Of a stretch of DNA of 34,561 nucleotides, positions 1 through 6,428 are shown one piece after another. Below the pieces are notes generated by a model. It worked only from the letters and a program-made list of their open reading frames with translations, was not told where the DNA came from and ran no database searches. The position numbers and the translations under genes are program-made. The stretch comes from a virus: IMG/VR virus record IMGVR_UViG_3300034683_000622, positions 1-34,561 of that record; one strand, written 5' to 3'. Positions within the stretch are counted from its first letter, which is position 1; each line of letters opens with the position of its first letter.

Positions 1-486
1 ATGATTAATGAAGAAGTATCTAGGTCAAGTCTTAATCTTGAAGTAAGGCTTGCAAAAGCAACAAGTAAAGCAATTCTTGATGCCTTAAAGAAAGTACACA
101 AGCAAATAGAAGAACAAGGAGGCTTGAAAAATGTAATAAAAAATAACGGAGAAGAAGTAAAACTAAAAGATATGGTTAAAAAGGGACAGTTAGAAGAAAT
201 TAATCTAAAGGATCCTGAGTTAAAAGAATTAAAGAAAATTTTAAATAAACACGGAGTGAAGTTTTCTGTTATGAAAGATAAGGAAACTGGCAATCACTCT
301 GTATTTTTTCAATCTAAGGATATAAAGGTAATGGAACACGCCTTTAAAAAAGCAGTTAAGGCTTCTGAAAGAAAGGCCGATAGAAAAGATTCAATAACGA
401 AAACTATAAATAAGTTTAAAGATATGGCTAAGGACACCATCAGCAAAGATAAAGTTAAAAATAAACATAAGGAGCAAAGCTTATGA
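1..486 (+). CDS. PcfB / DUF3801 family conjugation accessory protein
   Basis: A 161-residue, lysine-rich soluble protein resembling the DUF3801/PcfB family, which in pCF10-type systems works with the VirD4 coupling protein at the transfer channel. No signal peptide or membrane segment is visible. The centre (about 70-120) has the family-like stretch in which ELKKILNKHGVKFSVMKD is followed by a short strand ending in VFFQSKDI. The C-terminal 30 residues are basic and contain SITKTINKFK, resembling the C-terminal tails of two other proteins in this element. The ATG is the first base of the window, so upstream signals cannot be judged. Its stop overlaps the next start (ATGA), and virD4 follows two genes downstream, as expected for pcfB-pcfC pairs. 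Confidence 0.75.
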   Translation: MINEEVSRSSLNLEVRLAKATSKAILDALKKVHKQIEEQGGLKNVIKNNGEEVKLKDMVKKGQLEEINLKDPELKELKKILNKHGVKFSVMKDKETGNHSVFFQSKDIKVMEHAFKKAVKASERKADRKDSITKTINKFKDMAKDTISKDKVKNKHKEQSL

Positions 487-1217
487 TAAGTAATTTAAAA
501 ACATTTGAAAATAAGAATTTTGGAAAACTCACTGTTATAGAAAAAGACGGTGAGTTTTTCTTTATAGCAAATGAAGTAGCAACTATGTTGGGATATGTTA
601 ATCCAAGAAAAGCTATTTATGACCATGTAGATGAAGAAGATAAGGGTGTAACGAAATGGAACACCCCTGGAGGAATACAGAATATTTCAATAATTAACGA
701 ATCAGGATTGTATTCACTTATCCTCTCATCAAAACTACCACAAGCAAAAATATTCAAGGCTTGGGTAACTAGAGAAGTCTTACCAAGTATTAGAAAAAAC
801 GGAGGATATATAGTAGGGCAAGAAAAGAAAACTAATGAAGAAATACTTGCAGATGCAATTCTTGTAGCCAATAGAATTATTGCCGAGAGAGAAGAAGAGA
901 TTGAAGAATTAAGACCAAAGGCAGACTATTATGACAAATTAGTAGATTATAACCTACTTACAAACTTTAAAAATACTGCCAAAGAGTTAGGAATACCACA
1001 AAACCAGTTTATAAGTTTTTTAATGGATAAAGGATTAATTTATAGGGATAAGAAAAAGAAACTCTTACCATATGCAGATAAGAACAAAGGATATTTTGAA
1101 GTAAAGGAATGGGTTGATCCACTAGGTACACTTGTAGGAATACAAACATTTATAACACCAAAGGGAAGACACTACCTACTAATTTTATTAGATAGTGAAG
1201 GTTTCTACGATGAATAA
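483..1217 (+). CDS. BRO-N / KilAC-type phage antirepressor-like protein
   Basis: A 244-residue protein with an N-terminal BRO-N domain (about 5-105; the stretch GEFFFIANEVATMLGY and later SGLYSLILSSKLPQAKIFK are characteristic) and a C-terminal KilAC/ANT-type DNA-binding region (about 145-240, including NFKNTAKELGIPQNQF, ITPKGRHYL and related segments). A short coiled-coil-like stretch lies between (EREEEIEEL). Family members in phages act as antirepressors or DNA-binding regulators. Here the gene sits inside the conjugation operon: its start overlaps pcfB by four bases (ATGA) and its end overlaps virD4. This suggests co-transcription and a regulatory role in the element rather than a stray phage gene. 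The target is unknown. Confidence 0.8.
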   Translation: MISNLKTFENKNFGKLTVIEKDGEFFFIANEVATMLGYVNPRKAIYDHVDEEDKGVTKWNTPGGIQNISIINESGLYSLILSSKLPQAKIFKAWVTREVLPSIRKNGGYIVGQEKKTNEEILADAILVANRIIAEREEEIEELRPKADYYDKLVDYNLLTNFKNTAKELGIPQNQFISFLMDKGLIYRDKKKKLLPYADKNKGYFEVKEWVDPLGTLVGIQTFITPKGRHYLLILLDSEGFYDE

Positions 1218-3006
1218 GATATTGGAAGCTGTTCTTTCTGATATTAAAAACTTAATTAAAATAGACAACCCAAAGAAATTTATATTATCAAACATTCCCT
1301 ATTTATCATTTTGTTACATTGGAAATATTTTTTCTAAGCACATCAATTCTTATGTAGGAGGAGATATTATTGATAGAATAATGGTGGGAATTTCTGATAT
1401 AGGAACTTTATCTTATATACCAAGCCTTAATCCAAGGGACTTGTTAGTAGGTATTTCAGTTGCTGGTCTTGTTAAGCTACTTGTTTATAGTAAAGGTAAA
1501 AATAAAAAGAAATATAGGCAAGGCAAGGAATATGGATCTGCAAGATGGGGAGAAAGTAAGGATATTGCTCCATATATTGACCCAAAGTTTGAAAATAATG
1601 TACTAATAACTAATACCGAAAGACTTACAATGAACTCAAGACCTAAAAATCCTAAATACGCTAGAAATAAAAATGTATTGGTAATAGGTGGTTCTGGATC
1701 AGGTAAAACAAGATTTTATGTAAAGCCAAATCTAATGCAAATGCACTCTTCCTATGTAGTAACAGACCCTAAAGGCACACTTGTCTTAGAGTGTGGAAAA
1801 ATGCTTTATGAAAATGGATATGACATAAAGATTTTAAATACAATAAACTTTAAAAAGTCCATGAAATACAATCCCTTTGCTTATTTGAGAAGTGAAAAAG
1901 ATATTTTAAAGCTTGTCCAAACTATAATTGCTAACACCAAGGGAGATGGAGAAAAGGCAGGAGAAGATTTCTGGGTAAAGGCTGAGAAGTTATATTACAC
2001 CGCCCTTATCGGATATATCTATTATGAAGCACCTGAAGAAGAAAAGAACTTTAAGACACTTTTGGATATGATTGACGCAAGTGAGGTCAGAGAAGATGAT
2101 GAAACCTATATGAACCCCATTGATAGGCTTTTTGAGGCTCTTGAAAAGAAAGATCCAAGTCATTTTGCAGTTAAGCAATATAAGAAATATAAGCTGGCAG
2201 CAGGAAAAACTGCCAAGTCAATTCTCATATCTTGTGGAGCAAGACTTGCACCTTTTGACATAAGAGAACTTAGAGAGCTAATGAGTGAAGATGAATTAGA
2301 ACTTGATAAAATTGGAGATAGAAAAACTGCTTTATTCGTAATAATATCAGATACTGACGATACTTTTAACTTTGTAGTCTCAATAATGTATTCCCAATTA
2401 TTTAATCTATTATGTGATAAGGCAGATGATGTGTATGGTGGAAGACTTCCTGTTCATGTAAGATGTCTACTTGATGAGTTTGCCAATATAGGCTTAATTC
2501 CAAAATTTGAAAAATTGATTGCAACAATTCGTTCAAGAGAAATATCAGCAAGTATAATACTGCAAGCACAATCTCAATTAAAAGCAATTTACAAAGATCA
2601 TGCAGATACAATAGTTGGTAACTGTGACTCAACACTCTTTCTAGGAGGAAAAGAAAAAACAACAGTAAAAGAGTTATCAGAAACCTTAGGAAAAGAAACC
2701 ATAGACCTATATAACACATCAGAAACAAGGTCAAATCAAAAATCTTTTGGTCTAAATTACCAAAAGACTGGGAAGGAACTTATGAGCCAAGATGAAATAA
2801 CTGTAATGGATGGTGGTAAGTGTATATACCAGCTAAGAGGAGTAAGACCTTTCTTATCTGATAAATTTGATATTACAAAGCATAAAAATTACAAGTTGTT
2901 GGAAGATTATGATAAGAAGAACTTGTTTGATGTGGAAGAGTATCTAACAAATAGAGATAAGGTAAAGTTAAAATCAAGTTATAAGATAAATAGGTTAAAC
3001 ATTTGA
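1210..3006 (+). CDS. VirD4/PcfC-type type IV coupling ATPase
   Basis: Type IV secretion coupling protein that would dock the relaxase-DNA complex at the membrane channel and drive transfer. N-terminal hydrophobic segments (about 20-40 and 80-95) precede a cytoplasmic ATPase with Walker A GGSGSGKT at residues 160-167 and a Walker B region LLDEFANIG around 420-428. The TDPKG and QAQSQL motifs typical of the TraG/VirD4 family are also present. An in-frame GTG lies at 1195, but I prefer ATG 1210, preceded by GAAGG eight bases away; this start overlaps the antirepressor gene by eight bases. At 598 residues it is full length for the family. A decayed second copy of its C-terminal half lies downstream at 3330-3764. 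Confidence 0.93.
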   Translation: MNKILEAVLSDIKNLIKIDNPKKFILSNIPYLSFCYIGNIFSKHINSYVGGDIIDRIMVGISDIGTLSYIPSLNPRDLLVGISVAGLVKLLVYSKGKNKKKYRQGKEYGSARWGESKDIAPYIDPKFENNVLITNTERLTMNSRPKNPKYARNKNVLVIGGSGSGKTRFYVKPNLMQMHSSYVVTDPKGTLVLECGKMLYENGYDIKILNTINFKKSMKYNPFAYLRSEKDILKLVQTIIANTKGDGEKAGEDFWVKAEKLYYTALIGYIYYEAPEEEKNFKTLLDMIDASEVREDDETYMNPIDRLFEALEKKDPSHFAVKQYKKYKLAAGKTAKSILISCGARLAPFDIRELRELMSEDELELDKIGDRKTALFVIISDTDDTFNFVVSIMYSQLFNLLCDKADDVYGGRLPVHVRCLLDEFANIGLIPKFEKLIATIRSREISASIILQAQSQLKAIYKDHADTIVGNCDSTLFLGGKEKTTVKELSETLGKETIDLYNTSETRSNQKSFGLNYQKTGKELMSQDEITVMDGGKCIYQLRGVRPFLSDKFDITKHKNYKLLEDYDKKNLFDVEEYLTNRDKVKLKSSYKINRLNI

Positions 3007-3024
3007 TTTTACGGAGAAAGCAAA

Positions 3025-3300
3025 ATGTGTGAAAATAGAAAATCATCTTTAATTATATTAAATATAAATGGGGAGCAGTTTATTCTAGAAAGTGATACAG
3101 AACTCACTAGTGATAAGAAAAATTATATTGAAGCAATATGTGAGACAATGTACGATGAAAGTAATGAATGGTATGAAGATATTTACGATATGTCACCATA
3201 TGATATAGCTGAGCTATTTGAAAAAACAGTAAAAGACGAAGTAGGAATAACTGTTACATTTAAAGCGATAGACCTCGAAGTATCTATTTTAGAAGACTAG
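3025..3300 (+). CDS. Small acidic protein of unknown function
   Basis: A 91-residue acidic protein without membrane segments or recognisable domain. It starts at ATG 3025 behind ACGGAG, 18 bases after virD4, so it is probably co-transcribed with it. The middle is rich in aspartate, glutamate and tyrosine (YDESNEWYEDIYDMSPYD). It lies between the intact virD4 and the decayed virD4 copy, so it may have arrived with, or been duplicated with, the intact copy. I do not recognise a function. Confidence 0.6.
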   Translation: MCENRKSSLIILNINGEQFILESDTELTSDKKNYIEAICETMYDESNEWYEDIYDMSPYDIAELFEKTVKDEVGITVTFKAIDLEVSILED

Positions 3301-3329
3301 AAATAATGTGTTAATAGGCGATAGAAATT

Positions 3330-3764
3330 AAAAACTCTCAAGAGAAATATCAACAAGTATAATACTTCAAGCACAATCTTAATAAAAATCAATTTACAAA
3401 GACCATGCGTATACAATAGTTGGCAACTGTGATTTTACACTCTTTCTAGGAGAAAAAGAAACCATAGATCTATGTAACACATAAGAAACAAGATCAAACC
3501 AGAAATCTTTTGGACTAAATTACCAGAAAACTGGCAAGTAACTTATTAGCTAGGATGAAATAACTGTAATGGATGGCGGTAAGTTTATATACCAAATTAA
3601 GAGGAGTAAGACCTTTCTTGCCTTATAAATTTGATATTACAAAGCATAAGAATTAAAAGTTATTAGAAGATTATGATAATGAAAACTTGTTTGATGTGGA
3701 AGAGTATTTAAAGCAAAAAGGGAGGGCGAAGTTGACACCAAATACAAGGATATTTAGGGTATGA
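3330..3764 (+). pseudogene. Decayed C-terminal part of a second virD4
   Basis: The sequence from about 3330 runs closely parallel to virD4 from about 2530 to 2960: matching words include AGAGAAATATCA, CAATTTACAAAGA, TAACTGTAATGGATGG and TTTGATGTGGAAGAGTAT. The copy carries several stops where virD4 has sense codons (for example CAA TTA became TAA TAA, and a TCA became TAA). It also has a frameshift before the AGAGGAGTAAGACC-like segment, and a 42-base in-frame loss. In virD4 that lost stretch is bounded by two copies of GGAAAAGAAA at 2647 and 2689. Its end differs from the intact gene: in the frame restored by the last shift it reads EEYLKQKGRAKLTPNTRIFRV and a stop. It therefore looks like the relic of a divergent virD4 rather than a recent duplicate. 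Confidence 0.88.
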
Positions 3765-3801
3765 TATATATGATATAAATTAAGAAAGAGGAGGAAAAAC
3801 A

Positions 3802-4110
3802 TTGGTTGATTATTTATTCAATTCATCTGGAGAATGGATCTGTTTCAAAGTTAATAAATTTATTTGGGACAAAAATGGAAAATTGATAGGATGGCTTCCG
3901 TGGGGAGATAATGAAGTTGTTACAATGAAAGGAGATTATTTAGGAACTATTGTAGATAAGGATAGAATTTATTATTTTACAAATCATCCTTATAGAGGCA
4001 ATCCAGGCTATCCAGGTTATCCGGGTTATCCAGGCTATCCAGGTTATCCAGGATTTGCTGGATATAAGCCTTTACCATCGGGTGCAAAAGATATAGTTAT
4101 AAAAAAATAA
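3802..4110 (+). CDS. 4-fold beta flower-like protein with Gly-Tyr-Pro repeats
   Basis: A 102-residue protein starting at TTG 3802, seven bases after a strong GAGGAGG at 3788-3794; no ATG fits this site. Residues 1-65 contain repeated short units built around hydrophobic-x-G turns (SSGEWICF, NGKLIGWLPWG, KGDYLGTIV, KDRIYYFTN), as in proteins annotated as 4-fold beta flower. A collagen-like tract of five PGY repeats follows (about residues 68-85, around 4000-4055), then a short tail. The family resemblance is from memory and moderate. It stands alone between a decayed gene and two terminators, so it is probably an accessory gene rather than a transfer component. Confidence 0.55.
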   Translation: MVDYLFNSSGEWICFKVNKFIWDKNGKLIGWLPWGDNEVVTMKGDYLGTIVDKDRIYYFTNHPYRGNPGYPGYPGYPGYPGYPGFAGYKPLPSGAKDIVIKK

Positions 4111-4135
4111 AAGGATTTGTTTATTTGAAATTGAG

Positions 4136-4170
4136 AAAGCAGTAAGTCTAATATGATTTGCTGCTTTTTT
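4136..4170 (+). terminator. Rho-independent terminator after the beta-flower-like gene
   Basis: A seven-base stem, AAAGCAG (4136-4142) with CTGCTTT (4161-4167), encloses an 18-base loop and runs into six to seven T residues. It lies 25 bases after the stop at 4110. The large loop makes it a moderate-strength terminator. Confidence 0.6.
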
Positions 4171-4197
4171 ATATCCAACAATTTGAAGGAGGTTAAA

Positions 4198-4224
4198 ATG
4201 GTAAGGATAAGAAGTCCCACTTAA
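4198..4224 (+). CDS. Putative 8-residue leader peptide
   Basis: A strong AAGGAGG at 4186-4192 precedes ATG 4198 by five bases, and the frame stops after eight codons (MVRIRSPT). A perfect terminator-type hairpin follows 24 bases later, before the SSB-like gene. Good initiation signal, tiny frame and downstream hairpin together look like a leader or attenuator, but it may equally be the stub of a deleted gene. Confidence 0.35.
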   Translation: MVRIRSPT

Positions 4225-4248
4225 AACAATTTAATATATAAGACATTT

Positions 4249-4280
4249 AGCGATTGAATTATAAGTTCAGTCGCTTTTTT
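4249..4280 (+). terminator. Strong intrinsic terminator / possible attenuator upstream of the transfer operon
   Basis: A ten-base stem, AGCGATTGAA (4249-4258) paired with TTCAGTCGCT (4266-4275) with one G-T wobble, has a seven-base loop and a T run to 4280. It sits between the eight-codon frame and the SSB-like gene, so read-through here would decide expression of the following operon. Confidence 0.75.
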
Positions 4281-4313
4281 AATTGAAATTTTTAGATTAA
4301 GGAGAAGAAATTA

Positions 4314-4625
4314 ATGGATAGAGAAATGATAAATATTAATGCAAATTTAGTTAAGGAAGCTGAATTCTCAGAATTTGAAAAAGATGGAGAAAATGTTCAA
4401 GTAGCAAATTTTGCTCTTGTTAAAAAATATGGAAAGGGCAAAGAATATACAAATTGCTCAGTATATGGAGAAAAGGTAGAAATTGTAAAAGAATTTGAAA
4501 AAGGGGATCTAATCCATGTCTTTGGATATTTCAAAGAAAATAAAAAAGGAGATAAGGTCTACAAGAATTTTATAGTTAAATCACTAAACAAAATAGAAAA
4601 TAAGAAAGAAAACGAGGAGGAATAA
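4314..4625 (+). CDS. SSB-like OB-fold protein
   Basis: A 103-residue protein with an OB-fold pattern like single-stranded DNA-binding proteins: an N-terminal strand (ININANLVKEAEF), then VANFALVKKY, YTNCSVYGEKVEIVKEF, then GDLIHVFGYFKENKKGDKVYKNFIV, and a short acidic tail. It is shorter than housekeeping SSB and lacks the usual DDDIPF tip. The second half of the protein at 24439-25095 is clearly similar (YTNCS-x-YG, GD-x-(I/V)-(H/K)-(V/I)-FG), so the element carries two related OB-fold genes. ATG 4314 follows AAGGAG. The next gene starts two bases after its stop. Coating the transferred strand is the likely role, by inference. Confidence 0.7.
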   Translation: MDREMININANLVKEAEFSEFEKDGENVQVANFALVKKYGKGKEYTNCSVYGEKVEIVKEFEKGDLIHVFGYFKENKKGDKVYKNFIVKSLNKIENKKENEEE

Positions 4626-4626
4626 T

Positions 4627-4842
4627 ATGGAATTTTTTACAGCTGGAGTTGGAGTTTTAAAGACACTTGTAACTGCAATTGGTGCAGGTTTAGGAGCATG
4701 GGGAGTTATTAACTTGATGGAAGGTTATGGTAATGATAACCCTGGTGCTAAATCTCAAGGTATTAAGCAGCTTATGGCTGGTGGGGGAATTGTACTAATC
4801 GGTATTAAATTAATTCCACTACTTGCAAATGCTTTAAATTAG
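4627..4842 (+). CDS. Maff2 family small membrane protein
   Basis: A 71-residue protein with two hydrophobic helices (about 5-28 and 48-68) and a central polar loop containing YGNDNPGAKSQGIKQLM, typical of the Maff2 family found just before the VirB6-like gene in CTn/Tn1549 elements. Size and topology resemble VirB2/TrbC-type pilin-like subunits, but that role is inference. A strong GAGGAGG, located in the end of the preceding gene, positions ATG 4627. Confidence 0.82.
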   Translation: MEFFTAGVGVLKTLVTAIGAGLGAWGVINLMEGYGNDNPGAKSQGIKQLMAGGGIVLIGIKLIPLLANALN

Positions 4843-4852
4843 GAGAAAGTCT

Positions 4853-5716
4853 ATGTTTGGTATCTTTGACAAGCTAACTGAATTTTTTAAGGATATGCTA
4901 CTTGGAGGTATCAAAGCAAATCTTGAGTCCATGTTCTTAGATATAAATGACAAGGTAGGAATTATTGCAACTGATGTTGGTAAAACACCAATGGGTTGGA
5001 ATGGAGAAGTATATAACTTTATAAAAAACATTAATGACAATGTAATTGTTCCAATAGCAGGTCTTATGATAACAGCAGTATTATGTATTGAACTCATAAA
5101 TATGGTTATGCAAAAGAATAATATGCATGATACAGATACTTTTGAGTTTTTCAAATACATTATAAAGATGTTTATAGCAGTCTACCTTGCAAGCCATGCC
5201 TTTGAATTTTCAATGGCAGTCTTTGATGTGGCACAAAATCTTGTAAACAAAGCGGCAGGGGTAATCACTACTTCTGCCACTGTTTCAGGAGATCAAATAG
5301 TTGCAATGGTTGATGCATTAAAAGAAAAAGAGATAGGTGAGCTTTTAATGATACTAGTTGAAACGAGCCTTGTAAGGATTGCGATTCAAGGAATTTCACT
5401 AGTTATAACATTAATTGTATATGGGCGTATGTTTGAAATATATGTCTACTCATCAGTATCATCCATACCATTTGCGACTATGGGAAATAAAGAATGGGGT
5501 CAGATTGGAACAAATTATATCAAAGGACTTTTTGCCTTGGGACTACAAGGTTTGTTTTTGATGGTATGTTTAGGTATCTACACCGTTTTAATAAGAACGG
5601 TACAGGTTACAGATATTCACGCAAGCTTGTTTAGTATATTAGGATATGCTCTACTACTTGGACTTATGATGTTTAAGAGTGGAACAGTTGCAAAAAGTAT
5701 TATGAATACGCACTAG
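4853..5716 (+). CDS. VirB6/TrbL-like conjugal transfer membrane protein (CD1112 type)
   Basis: A 287-residue polytopic membrane protein, the inner-membrane channel component of Gram-positive type IV secretion. An amphipathic N-terminus (IFDKLTEFFKDMLLGGI) is followed by roughly five hydrophobic segments around residues 65-85, 103-120, 165-190, 222-245 and 255-275. Length and position after Maff2 and before PrgI/VirB4 match the CD1112 family of C. difficile elements. ATG 4853 follows GGAGAAAG after a ten-base gap. Confidence 0.85.
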   Translation: MFGIFDKLTEFFKDMLLGGIKANLESMFLDINDKVGIIATDVGKTPMGWNGEVYNFIKNINDNVIVPIAGLMITAVLCIELINMVMQKNNMHDTDTFEFFKYIIKMFIAVYLASHAFEFSMAVFDVAQNLVNKAAGVITTSATVSGDQIVAMVDALKEKEIGELLMILVETSLVRIAIQGISLVITLIVYGRMFEIYVYSSVSSIPFATMGNKEWGQIGTNYIKGLFALGLQGLFLMVCLGIYTVLIRTVQVTDIHASLFSILGYALLLGLMMFKSGTVAKSIMNTH

Positions 5717-5725
5717 GAGGAAGCA

Positions 5726-6016
5726 ATGTTAAAAAAGAAAAATTGTGCTTTATTGGGACTTGGAATTTTATTGGGAGGAACTTATGAGATCTTAAAAGAG
5801 AAAAAAAGAAATGAAGAGATTAGAAACTTAAAGAGGAGAATAAATATACTCGGAAGATGTCACAATGAATTTGTTATGTATCAAGGAGAATACAATGATA
5901 GAAATGAAGAAAAACAAGAAGAATTAGAACAAAGAATTGACTACCTAGAAGAGGAAACAACATCTAATTATGACCATATACTTGAACTTTCCAAAGAAGA
6001 AGTAGAGGGAGATTAA
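5726..6016 (+). CDS. Small membrane-anchored coiled-coil protein
   Basis: A 96-residue protein: a short hydrophobic N-terminal segment (about 6-22, CALLGLGILLGGTYEIL), then a charged, heptad-like helix (about 25-95) rich in Glu, Arg and Lys. This suggests a membrane-tethered coiled coil facing the cytoplasm. It is nine bases after the VirB6-like gene with a strong AGGAGG, and two bases before PrgI, so it belongs to the channel operon. I do not recognise a named family. Confidence 0.65.
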   Translation: MLKKKNCALLGLGILLGGTYEILKEKKRNEEIRNLKRRINILGRCHNEFVMYQGEYNDRNEEKQEELEQRIDYLEEETTSNYDHILELSKEEVEGD

Positions 6017-6017
6017 A

Positions 6018-6428
6018 ATGGCATATGTACCAATACCAAAAGATTTGGACAAGATTAAAACAAAGGTTGCCTTTAACTTAACTAAAAGACAACTTATAGG
6101 TTTTTCTGTGGCAGGACTAATTGGCATACCAACCTATTTATTTATGAAAAAATATCTACCTAATGATGTTTCAATTATTGTAATGCTAATAGTAACCCTG
6201 CCAATCTTTTTTATAACCTTATATGAAAAAGATACCTTAACTTTTGAAAAATATTTTAAATTTTTCTATCTTCATAAGTTTTATCAACCAACTAAGAGAA
6301 TAAGAAAGGAGGCATACCTTGAAGCAAAGAAAAAAGCAAATCAGCGACTTAAATCTAAGGGAAAAACAATTAAAAAAAGACCGAAAGGAAGTAAGAAGGC
6401 TAAAAACAAAGAAAGATCCAACAAATAG
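6018..6428 (+). CDS. prgI: PrgI family (VirB3-like) transfer protein
   Basis: A 136-residue protein with the PrgI signature: N-terminal VPIPKDLDKIKTKVAFNLTK, two membrane helices (about 28-46 and 51-69), then a cytoplasmic part. PrgI is the small inner-membrane partner of VirB4 in Gram-positive conjugation systems. The C-terminal 40 residues are almost entirely Lys/Arg/Ser and are encoded by DNA that also encodes the start of VirB4 in another frame. RBS GAGGGAG precedes ATG 6018. Confidence 0.88.
   Translation: MAYVPIPKDLDKIKTKVAFNLTKRQLIGFSVAGLIGIPTYLFMKKYLPNDVSIIVMLIVTLPIFFITLYEKDTLTFEKYFKFFYLHKFYQPTKRIRKEAYLEAKKKANQRLKSKGKTIKKRPKGSKKAKNKERSNK

Noticed and set aside
2402-2734. Minus-strand 110-codon frame opposite virD4
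   Set aside because: The translation is leucine-rich antisense of a conserved ATPase with no upstream signals.
4006-4056. Short tandem repeats as a CRISPR array
   Set aside because: They are in-frame 9-base codon repeats for Gly-Tyr-Pro with no spacers.
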